The position numbers and the translations under genes were made by a program. Of a stretch of DNA of 5,549 bases, positions 1-5,217 are shown in pieces; position 1 is the first letter of the stretch, and each line of letters starts with the position of its first letter. This DNA is from GCA-003244245 sp035463315. GTDB taxonomy: Bacteria > Actinomycetota > Actinomycetes > Mycobacteriales > Pseudonocardiaceae. Where the stretch lies: assembly GCA_035463315.1 (NCBI GenBank), contig DATHTJ010000002.1, positions 1 through 5,549 of the forward strand. Direction: 5' to 3'. Below the pieces are notes generated by a model. It was given only the letters and a program-made list of their open reading frames with translations. It had not been told where the DNA came from and did no database searches.

Positions 1-282
1 GCCGAGGAGACTGGCGTGACCATCACGGTCACCGGGCTTGCCGGGGTGTACAGCGATCCTGGCCACGTGTTGGCCTACCCGCACGAGGACGGGATTTACC
101 AACAGCTCGCGGTGTGCTTCCGCGCCTTCACCCCCGTCCACGACACCCAGCCCGATCACGACGAGACGAGCGGCGCAGCATGGTTTGATCCCGAGCAAGC
201 AACCCAGCTCGTCATGCACCCAGCCGTGCGTCAACGCTTGACCGACGCACTCACCGAACCCAACCGAGCGCACTTCGACTAG
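1..282 (+). CDS. Nudix hydrolase, C-terminal part (5' end outside window)
   Basis: The reading frame is open from base 1 to a TAG at 280-282 and gives 93 visible residues. The first residues, AEETGV, match the end of the Nudix box (REUxEExGU), the helix that binds catalytic Mg2+ or Mn2+. The start codon and the rest of the box therefore lie upstream of the window; the internal GTG at 16 is not the real start. Further on, DETSGAAWFDPEQ (about residues 49-61) followed by MHPAVRQRLTDAL is typical of actinobacterial Nudix proteins, where this part lines the substrate pocket. The family hydrolyses nucleoside diphosphates linked to another moiety; the substrate cannot be read from this fragment. 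The gene ends 11 bp from the converging VOC gene. Family assignment is firm, substrate unknown. Confidence 0.88.
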   Translation, partial: AEETGVTITVTGLAGVYSDPGHVLAYPHEDGIYQQLAVCFRAFTPVHDTQPDHDETSGAAWFDPEQATQLVMHPAVRQRLTDALTEPNRAHFD

Positions 283-287
283 CCAAC

Positions 288-312
288 AAAAAATCAGCTC
301 GCGGAGCCGCTG
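288..312 (-). terminator. Probable intrinsic terminator of the leftward VOC/protease unit
   Basis: Read on the minus strand, a GC-rich stem precedes a run of six T (293-288). Either GCTC/GAGC with a 3-nt loop (307-297) or an outer CAGC/GCTG pairing (312-295) could form. The stem overlaps the last codons and stop of the VOC gene and lies next to the T-run. Arms are only 4 bp, so strength is uncertain, but a T6 run is rare in such GC-rich DNA and its place in the 11-bp gap between converging genes fits. On the plus strand the run is A6, so it would not serve the Nudix gene in the same way. Confidence 0.4.
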
Positions 313-683
313 CCGTAGGGGCGGGTGAGGAGCTCGAGGATGTGGCCGTTGGGGTCGTTGAAGTACACGCCGCGGCCACCGTCCCGCGTGTTGATCTCGC
401 CCGGCTCCTTGTGGAAGGGATCAGCCCAATACGGGAGGTCCAGTGCCCGGATCCGGCCGAAGATCGCGTCGAAGTCGGGCTCGCTGACCAGGAATGCATA
501 ATGTTGCGGGTGGATGTCGTCCGAAGTGTCGATGAAATCCAGACTCACCCCGTTCCCCAAGGTTACTACCAGGAACGGCCCGAATGGAGTCGGCGCGGGC
601 AATCCCAGCAGATCGGTCAGGAAGGTCGCGGCAGCCAGCTTGTCGCGGGCCGCGACAATGGTGTGGTTGAGCTCAACGGTCAT
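294..683 (-). CDS. VOC superfamily (glyoxalase/bleomycin-resistance fold) protein
   Basis: 129 aa, the usual size of a single-module vicinal oxygen chelate protein. The sequence opens with the first strand MTVELNHTIVAARD, followed by a helix and FLTDLLGL, the common VOC pattern. His7, His61 (HYAFLV) and Glu117 (GHILELLTRPYG) fall where the two-His/one-carboxylate metal ligands of VOC enzymes sit, and GVYFNDPNGHILEL is the family signature. A divalent-metal lyase, dioxygenase or resistance role is possible; the substrate cannot be told. The ATG at 683 has the ribosome binding site AAGGGGA seven bases upstream, overlapping the TGA of the metalloprotease gene, so the two genes are probably cotranscribed and translationally coupled. 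No signal peptide; presumably cytoplasmic. The fold is confident, the function is not. Confidence 0.88.
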   Translation of the reverse strand: MTVELNHTIVAARDKLAAATFLTDLLGLPAPTPFGPFLVVTLGNGVSLDFIDTSDDIHPQHYAFLVSEPDFDAIFGRIRALDLPYWADPFHKEPGEINTRDGGRGVYFNDPNGHILELLTRPYGSGSAS

Positions 684-690
684 GACAACG

Positions 691-697
691 TCCCCTT
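691..697 (-). promoter_or_regulatory. Ribosome binding site of the VOC gene, overlapping the protease stop codon
   Basis: On the minus strand the bases are TGAAGGGGA, where TGA (699-697) ends the metalloprotease and AAGGGGA is the Shine-Dalgarno sequence, with a 7-nt spacer to the VOC ATG. Ribosomes finishing the protease would arrive on this site, which suggests coupled translation. Confidence 0.7.
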
Positions 698-2907
698 CAC
701 TTCAGCTCGTTGACCTTGTGCTCGATCTCGTCAATGACTGGCTGCACGACGTTGCGCTGGCGGAAGAGCTCGAGCATCTGGCTCTGTGCCTGGTGTGCAT
801 CGCCCCGGTTCTTGGTCTCCAGCGCGGCGTCCGTGTACGTCTCCATTAACCGCCGGTAGACAATGTGACCGACGACGTCGGCCGCGTCGGCCGGCCGCTC
901 GACGAGCGACGTCAACCGATGCTGAACGAACTCCGGGTCTTCCTCCGCAATCTGGATCTCCTCCGCATCCCCCTTGAGCAGCTTGAATCGCTTTGCCAGG
1001 GGAACCGCCCGGACGGCGTCAAGGTAGAACCCCGCCGGGTGAGTCACACCGATCTGGTTCTTCACCCAGTCGATCTTGTCATTCGCCTCTTCCATGACAC
1101 GACTGCCGCCGACCTGCATCACTCGCCCGACTCCGGCATCGAAGAGGGTCCGCATCGCGCGGAGGTCATCATAGTTGGACGCAGGTGCGATATGGAGCTG
1201 CATCACCGCCGCCGCGGTCCCACCGTCGAGGTTGTGATAACTGGCTTCGATCCGGTAGGGCCCCGGCTCCTTGAACGGGAAGCCGTACTGCCCCATTGTC
1301 ACGTTAAGCTCACGATAGACGGCTTCGCCGGGTGCGAGGATCACGGTCTCGACCTTGGCGCGGCTGTGGACGATCGGGATCCATGGCCGCCGCTCGCCGC
1401 GAGGATTGGTCACCGCCACCTCCACAAAACCATCGGAGGGATAGAGGTTGCAGTGCGCGAGGACGGGGCCGTCGCTGACGTTCTTCAGCCGGAACTCGAT
1501 GAACACTGCTTCCCCGAACTCCAGCTTGTCGCTGCGACTGCGAACCACCAACTCGAGTCGCGGATCGACCGTTCCCCGAGCGACCCGCCCGTGACTCCGG
1601 AACCAGGTCTCATTGCCCATCTCGACGAAGCGGCTCGGAGCGTGCCGGAGGAACAGGTTCTCGACGTCATCAAACCGGAAGCGGAAACGCTCGTAGAACC
1701 AGACCGCGCTGTAGCCGCCGCCGGGTGAGGCCTCGTCAGGGTAGTTCATCCACGACAGAGCCTGAGGTGCGGTCACCATCGGCATCCACGGGGGCGGCTG
1801 CCACGGTGAGCCCAGGCGTTTCTGGAACGAGTGCGCGAGGTTGAAGGCGTGGCCGGTCTCGTGCAGGAGGTTGAAGAACAGCTCACGCTGCGCCGCCTCG
1901 GGCGCTGGTGGGTTGGCCTGGGGATAGGCACCAGCCGCGGTATGAAAATGGGGGCTGCGCGTGAAGATCGCCGTTCCCTGCCGGTCCACCCCACCCGGCT
2001 CCTGGATATCGGCATCGAACATGACGCCGCCGAGACCGTCGCTGTCGGCCAGCCCAGCCAGGAAGATCCACATCTTCCACTGCGCGCGATTGGCGAAGCT
2101 GCTCCAATGGCTCTCCATCGCGTCATGGAGCTCTTGGCTGTTCCATCTCGCGTCGGTGCCCGCGCCCGAGCCGGCGACCACGCTGCTGCTGGCCGAGCGA
2201 GTGATCGAGATCCCGGCCTTGGCGAACGCGCTTTCCAGGGTGAGGCTCTCGACCGGGACGCTCGCCGGCCTCGTCGGATGCGTTGTTGTGACGTAGGGCT
2301 CCACCGGGAGCGCACCCTCCTCGACGTCGACCTCGACCTCGACGTGGCGGAAGAACGTCGACTCTTGGGCGACCTTGTAGGGCCCGTGACGCCGATCGGA
2401 TGCCACGGCGATGAACGTGACGTCGGCGCTGGGCGTCCCGCCGGCGGTGGAGAGGGAGAGCTCGAGCCGATCGATCAGGTGCCCAGAGTCGGGCCAGGCA
2501 AAACTGAAGTCTTCGACGACCAGTGTGCGAGCCGACCCGAAGGGGTCGTTCTGGCTGACTCGGCCGATGAAATGAACCGGCGAGTCACCGGCTCCAGCAC
2601 GCCCGGCCAGCTCACCACTCACGACCCCCAAGGGGTCAGGACCATCGATGTCGACGTGCAGGCTGAAGCTCGGCTCATCTCCGCCCGGGCCCTCCCGAGC
2701 AGCGTCGATGAAGACGGGCGTGGGCAGGGCGTACATCGGGTTCTCGAGTTCGGCCCGGGTGTATACACGTGAGTTCCCGCCAGCGACGCCGTCGTGGCGG
2801 GAACTCACCCCTCCGTTGTAGACATAGCGTCCGCTCAGCGATGCCGGTGCAACCGCTGAGGCGGTTGCTTCGACGGACGGCACTGCCCATTGTGGGATAT
2901 CAGTCAT
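697..2907 (-). CDS. Zinc metalloprotease, metzincin type, multidomain, no signal peptide
   Basis: 736 aa. HETGHAFNLAH at residues 349-359 matches HEXXHxxN/GxxH: His349, His353 and His359 as zinc ligands and Glu350 as catalytic base. A Met-turn candidate (SWMNYP, Met387) lies 28 residues on, as in metzincins. Layout: residues 1-50 low-complexity; about 50-205 beta-rich, unrecognised; about 219-430 the catalytic domain, including the lead-in AMESHWSSFANRAQWKMWIF; about 446-575 an Ig-like beta-sandwich (LEFGEAVFIEFRLKNVSDGP to GPYRIEASYHNLDGG); about 577-736 mostly helical and charged. There is one cysteine (Cys486), no signal peptide and no membrane segment. The start at 2907 follows a GGGAGGG; an in-frame ATG at 2949 has only weak ribosome-binding sequence. 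The gene carries one TTA codon (847-849) and a strong inverted repeat (2769-2808). It is flanked on the same strand by the 111-aa gene and the VOC gene. Peptidase class is confident; substrate and location are unknown. Confidence 0.88.
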   Translation of the reverse strand: MTDIPQWAVPSVEATASAVAPASLSGRYVYNGGVSSRHDGVAGGNSRVYTRAELENPMYALPTPVFIDAAREGPGGDEPSFSLHVDIDGPDPLGVVSGELAGRAGAGDSPVHFIGRVSQNDPFGSARTLVVEDFSFAWPDSGHLIDRLELSLSTAGGTPSADVTFIAVASDRRHGPYKVAQESTFFRHVEVEVDVEEGALPVEPYVTTTHPTRPASVPVESLTLESAFAKAGISITRSASSSVVAGSGAGTDARWNSQELHDAMESHWSSFANRAQWKMWIFLAGLADSDGLGGVMFDADIQEPGGVDRQGTAIFTRSPHFHTAAGAYPQANPPAPEAAQRELFFNLLHETGHAFNLAHSFQKRLGSPWQPPPWMPMVTAPQALSWMNYPDEASPGGGYSAVWFYERFRFRFDDVENLFLRHAPSRFVEMGNETWFRSHGRVARGTVDPRLELVVRSRSDKLEFGEAVFIEFRLKNVSDGPVLAHCNLYPSDGFVEVAVTNPRGERRPWIPIVHSRAKVETVILAPGEAVYRELNVTMGQYGFPFKEPGPYRIEASYHNLDGGTAAAVMQLHIAPASNYDDLRAMRTLFDAGVGRVMQVGGSRVMEEANDKIDWVKNQIGVTHPAGFYLDAVRAVPLAKRFKLLKGDAEEIQIAEEDPEFVQHRLTSLVERPADAADVVGHIVYRRLMETYTDAALETKNRGDAHQAQSQMLELFRQRNVVQPVIDEIEHKVNELK
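2769..2808. repeat. 40-bp near-perfect inverted repeat inside the metalloprotease coding sequence
   Basis: The left arm GTGAGTTCCCGCCA (2769-2782) and right arm TGGCGGGAACTCAC (2795-2808) are exact 14-bp reverse complements. Inside, CGAC (2784-2787) pairs with GTCG (2791-2794) around a GCC loop, leaving one unpaired G at 2783, so about 18 bp pair in all. It lies 100-139 nt into the protease reading frame and spans codons 34-47 (V34 to R47). I found no second copy in this window. It could be an mRNA hairpin, an operator-like palindrome or the trace of a small inserted palindromic element. Confidence 0.75.
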
Positions 2908-3013
2908 GAGCCCTCCCGGGGTGTGAAAGCAGTGAACGGCGACGGCCATTCGCCGCCTGCGGGGTGAAGCGCGGCACGGTGGCGGCGTTGAACCAGAATC
3001 CCATGGCCGCTAA
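2908..3013 (-). other. 106-bp gap between the 111-aa gene and the metalloprotease gene
   Basis: I see no convincing -10/-35 pair for the protease on the minus strand, so it is probably transcribed from upstream together with the 111-aa gene. The gap holds a modest hairpin (2957-2938, GGCGGC pairing with GTCGCC with one G-U, 8-nt loop) and, next to the start codon, the ribosome binding site. An in-frame ATG at 2949 lies on the edge of the hairpin loop. Confidence 0.4.
2911..2917 (-). promoter_or_regulatory. Ribosome binding site setting the metalloprotease start at 2907
   Basis: The minus strand reads GGGAGGG, then CTC, then ATG. The GGAGG core is 4 nt from the ATG, which is slightly short but the strongest match available, and it favours 2907 over the in-frame ATG at 2949. 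Confidence 0.6.
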
Positions 3014-3349
3014 CTAGTCGGAGACCAGCTCACGAAGCCGTCCCCGGCGCGCCGTGATGTCGGCCGCTCGGAGCACGACGCTGCGGTGCTCCCGCTGGAA
3101 GCGCAGCTCGGCGCGCTCACTCGACGACAGGTAGTTACCGGCCCATTCCTCAAGCTCGTCGACCGCGTCAGCCGAAGCCAACGCGACCACGAGGGTCGGC
3201 GGGCGGATCACCGCCATCCGGGCGTTGGGCGGGATGACGACGTGCGGGATATACACCGTCCCCTTGCCCTCAAGCTGGGACGCAAGCACATCGTAAGCCT
3301 CGGGAAGGCGGTCGTCGGAGGCATCAACGCCGATCATCAGGGGCTCCAT
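3014..3349 (-). CDS. Hypothetical 111-aa alpha/beta protein, possibly EACC1-like
   Basis: I do not recognise this protein with certainty. Apparent secondary structure runs: strand (LMIGVDA, 4-10), helix (LPEAYDVLASQLEG, 15-28), strand (TVYIPHVVI, 31-39), strand (TLVVALAS, 52-59), helix (DAVDELEEWAGNYL, 61-74), two strands (ELRFQ, 81-85; SVVLRAAD, 90-97), final helix (RRGRLRELV, 101-109). This order, with a small-residue strand leading into a W-containing helix and a closing strand-strand-helix, loosely recalls the effector-associated constant component EACC1 of actinobacterial conflict systems, but that rests on memory of the family and is weak. No cysteine, signal peptide or membrane helix. 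The ATG at 3349 has GGGGG with a 7-nt spacer; Met5 (3337) has GGAG with a 6-nt spacer and is an alternative start. It is probably the first gene of the leftward unit, 106 bp ahead of the metalloprotease. Codon use supports a real gene; function unknown. Confidence 0.7.
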   Translation of the reverse strand: MEPLMIGVDASDDRLPEAYDVLASQLEGKGTVYIPHVVIPPNARMAVIRPPTLVVALASADAVDELEEWAGNYLSSSERAELRFQREHRSVVLRAADITARRGRLRELVSD

Positions 3350-3392
3350 CCACCGGCCCCCATCGAATTCTTCGCCGCGGCCATCGGCAGCG

Positions 3393-3421
3393 ATCCTACG
3401 GGCCGACGACCGGGATGGCTA
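3393..3421 (-). promoter_or_regulatory. Candidate promoter of the leftward unit
   Basis: On the minus strand TAGGAT (3398-3393) is a good actinobacterial -10. A 17-bp spacer separates it from TAGCCA (3421-3416), which matches TTGACA at four of six bases. Transcription would begin near 3386, leaving a leader of about 37 nt before the ATG at 3349. No other promoter is evident for the three leftward genes. Confidence 0.4.
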
Positions 3422-3507
3422 GAGGTTTCTCCGGCCCGAGCTCAGCCGGGTTGCGACCAGAAGGTGGAGTAGGCTGCGAGCGGCGGCATGAGAGTGATAT
3501 CGGTTCC

Positions 3508-3514
3508 AGGGAGG
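3508..3514 (+). promoter_or_regulatory. Ribosome binding site setting the propeller-protein start at 3521
   Basis: AGGGAGG followed by the 6-nt spacer TCTTTC and ATG. This is a near-ideal site and decides for 3521 over the upstream in-frame ATG at 3488. Confidence 0.75.
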
Positions 3515-3520
3515 TCTTTC

Positions 3521-5188
3521 ATGAGTCGCTTTGATCGGGTGATTAATATTCTCGACGAGGCAATCGGTGGCCCGGCGGTGAACATCAGGGTTCACGGGGC
3601 ATTCTGGCGCGGATCGACGCGCGACGAGTTCGTCGCCAAGCAGGTCTTCGGTCTCGACCTGCTCGTCGTAGGCGAGGGCGCGGCGTCGAATCTCGTCAAG
3701 GCACTGAAGGGCGAGTCGCCGTTCGGGGTGGACCTGCCCGATCCGCCGCCCGATGCCCAATTCAGCCGGATGCCCGCCGGTCGTCCGCCGGTGGCCCCCG
3801 AGAACATCGCCTTCATCGAGCAATGGATCGACGATGGCTGTCCCGATCAGGACGACGCAAGCACCTTCACCTGGCGTCGGACCGGTGACCAGGCAGGTTC
3901 GCGCCACGACGACGTCTGGTTCCTCACGCCCGACCTGGGCTGGGCGGTGAACAGTGACGGCAAGATCCTGCGAACGGCAGACGGAGGCAATCGCTGGGAG
4001 CAACAGTTTCTTACCAGCGGGCTCTACCTGCGTTGCGTCGGGTTCGCATCGGAGTCGCGGGGCTGGGTGGGCACGCTGTCCCCGGCGAGACCCCTGCTGG
4101 AGACTTCCGACGGTGGAGCGACCTGGAACAACGTGACGAACCTTCCCGAGCTCGCGCCTTCGGCGGTCTGCGGGTTGAGCGTGGTCGACGAGTCGGTGGT
4201 GTACGCGTCGGGGACGAACTATCCGTTCCCGACCGTGAACCGCCCGCCCCGGATGATGAAGACCGTCGATGGGGGCGCGACCTGGACCGCCTGGGATATG
4301 ACTGCGCATGCCTCGCTGTTGGTTGACACCTATTTCACCACGCCAAACCGGGGCTGGGTGGTAGGTGGGAAGGCGGACCCGTCAGCCGATCCGGGAGAAA
4401 ACCAGAGAGAGAACGTTCGTGCTGTCGTGCTGTTCACCGATGACGGTGGACAGACCTGGGTCAACCGGGTGGCCGATCTCGAGGACGAGCTGCCGCTCGG
4501 GGAATGGGGATGGAAGATATATTTCCTTGACGATCGAATCGGGTTCGTGTCGCTCGAAGCCGACAGGTGGGGCGCCATTCTCAAGACCACCGATGGTGGC
4601 GAGACCTGGACCCGCCTCGAGATCAACGACCCGCAGAAGAATGCCAACCTGGAAGGAATCGGGTTTATCGACGAGAACCAGGGCTGGGTCGGCGGCTGGG
4701 GCGACGCCTCGTTCGAGGCCGGGTACAGCAGCGCCACTGTCGACGGTGGCCACACCTGGCGCGATGCCAACGAGATCGGTTTGTTCATCAACCGTTTCCG
4801 CTTCCTTGGCGATCCCGTCACCGTGGGCTACGCATCCGGCTTGTTTGTGTACAAATACTCCGACGAGCCAGTCCCGGCGGCGGCCATGCGGGCGGTGGCA
4901 CCGGCACCGCTGCTGCTCGACGACACGACACCGACCCAGAGCGATCGCCCGGTTCGGATCAACATCACCGTCCCCGACGGTGCCTCGCGGCTCGTGATCG
5001 GGATCTGGGAACGATTCGGCAATCACGTCCGCCAGCTGCTGGACGAGTCAGGGCCGGAGGCCGGAAGCCGGACCATAGAGTGGGACGTCACCGACGATGG
5101 CGGCGAGCCGCTCACCCGGGGGAGCTTCATCGTCCGGGTAGTAATCGATGATCAGGCGGAAAGCCGCATCGTGCGAGTCATGAGCTGA
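3521..5188 (+). CDS. Haem-less cytochrome-c-like domain + Asp-box (YCF48-like) beta-propeller + FlgD-like Ig domain
   Basis: 555 aa. Residues 1-110: LLVVGEGAASNLVKALKGE (48-65) and SRMPAGRPPVAPENIAFIEQ (82-101) continuing WIDDGC resemble planctomycete-type cytochrome c domains (PGxxxxSxLvxalrGe ... RMPPGgPPLs..Ei.lI..WIdeGa). The haem motif CxxCH is absent; the matching region reads NIRVHGAFWRG (21-31). Residues about 115-445: six Asp boxes (S/T-x-D-x-G-x-T-W type) with Asp at 154, 197, 250, 308, 358 and 408, and seven GW/GF/GY-like positions (141, 182, 228, 279, 342, 389, 437), so probably a seven-bladed propeller. Residues about 475-555: an Ig-like domain with the FlgD pattern (RLVIGIWERFGNHVRQLLDE, then TIEWDVTDDGGEPLTRGSF). 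No signal peptide or membrane segment. Asp boxes are structural, so no enzyme activity is implied; a binding or scaffold role is likelier. It is divergent from the metalloprotease unit, 171 bp away. Confidence 0.85.
   Translation: MSRFDRVINILDEAIGGPAVNIRVHGAFWRGSTRDEFVAKQVFGLDLLVVGEGAASNLVKALKGESPFGVDLPDPPPDAQFSRMPAGRPPVAPENIAFIEQWIDDGCPDQDDASTFTWRRTGDQAGSRHDDVWFLTPDLGWAVNSDGKILRTADGGNRWEQQFLTSGLYLRCVGFASESRGWVGTLSPARPLLETSDGGATWNNVTNLPELAPSAVCGLSVVDESVVYASGTNYPFPTVNRPPRMMKTVDGGATWTAWDMTAHASLLVDTYFTTPNRGWVVGGKADPSADPGENQRENVRAVVLFTDDGGQTWVNRVADLEDELPLGEWGWKIYFLDDRIGFVSLEADRWGAILKTTDGGETWTRLEINDPQKNANLEGIGFIDENQGWVGGWGDASFEAGYSSATVDGGHTWRDANEIGLFINRFRFLGDPVTVGYASGLFVYKYSDEPVPAAAMRAVAPAPLLLDDTTPTQSDRPVRINITVPDGASRLVIGIWERFGNHVRQLLDESGPEAGSRTIEWDVTDDGGEPLTRGSFIVRVVIDDQAESRIVRVMS
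3974..4759 (+). repeat. Six degenerate Asp-box repeats (propeller blades)
   Basis: Boxes TADGGNRW, TSDGGATW, TVDGGATW, TDDGGQTW, TTDGGETW and TVDGGHTW recur every 43-58 residues. The companion blade motif leaves a visible DNA echo, GGGCTGGG, near 3937, 4061, 4351 and 4681. The repeats have diverged and are protein-level, not a recent tandem duplication. Confidence 0.85.
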
Positions 5189-5197
5189 CCTCGGCGC

Positions 5198-5217
5198 GTC
5201 CCCAGTGATCAGGGGAC
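5198..5217. terminator. Hairpin between converging genes, possible bidirectional terminator
   Basis: GTCCCC (5198-5203) and GGGGAC (5212-5217) form a perfect 6-bp stem with an 8-nt loop, across the 20-bp gap between the propeller-gene stop (5188) and the converging gene's stop (5209). There is no T-run on either side, so it would be an atypical terminator, though such U-less hairpins are proposed in actinobacteria. Confidence 0.35.

Larger units (their letters stand above)
3350..3520. promoter_or_regulatory. Divergent regulatory region between the 111-aa gene and the propeller gene
   Basis: These 171 bp separate two gene starts facing away from each other and must hold control elements for both. 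A leftward promoter candidate is listed separately. For the rightward gene the best -10 is TAGGCT (3470-3475), but the nearest -35-like hexamer, TTGCGA (3451-3456), is only 13 bp away, so I do not call a promoter there. An interrupted palindrome, CCGGC (3431-3435) and GCCGG (3445-3449) around a GAGCTC, lies between the two candidates and could be an operator; in DNA this GC-rich it may also be chance. An in-frame ATG at 3488 would extend the rightward gene but lacks a good ribosome binding site. Confidence 0.45.

Noticed and set aside
342..849. Plus-strand frames of 111-123 residues opposite the VOC gene and protease 3' end
   Set aside because: They are antisense to a VOC protein with intact metal-ligand positions.
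896..908. Small palindrome CGCTC-GAC-GAGCG in the protease gene
   Set aside because: Short 5-bp arms are expected by chance in DNA this GC-rich, and the position inside coding sequence gives no extra support.
865..1728. 287-residue open frame on the plus strand opposite the metalloprotease gene
   Set aside because: It is a GC-rich antisense shadow: composition is skewed to Arg/Asp/Val/His, no domain is recognisable, and the opposite strand carries a clear protein with an Ig-like domain.
2316..2345. Short tandem-like repeat of GTCGAC/CTCGAC units
   Set aside because: It encodes an alternating Val-Glu/Asp stretch (HVEVEVDVEEG) within the protease and reflects codon choice, not a repeat element.
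1831..2772. 313-residue open frame on the plus strand opposite the metalloprotease gene
   Set aside because: It lies exactly opposite the HEXXH region and N-terminal domains; it has low-complexity Arg/Asp/Gly content and no motif or convincing ribosome binding site.
2908..2949. In-frame ATG at 2949 as the metalloprotease start, adding 14 residues
   Set aside because: It has only a weak ribosome-binding sequence, while the ATG at 2907 follows GGGAGGG, and the added residues form no signal peptide.
3488..3520. In-frame ATG at 3488 as the propeller-protein start, adding 11 residues
   Set aside because: It lacks a good ribosome binding site, whereas AGGGAGG with a 6-nt spacer precedes 3521.
3419..4309. 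296-residue open frame on the minus strand opposite the propeller gene
   Set aside because: It is antisense to the cytochrome-like and first propeller blades, which have clear repeated motifs; the translation is His/Arg/Pro-rich with no recognisable fold.
4382..5026. 214-residue minus-strand frame and 194-210-residue plus-strand frames overlapping the propeller gene
   Set aside because: Shadow frames of the propeller gene; they lack motifs and codon preference.
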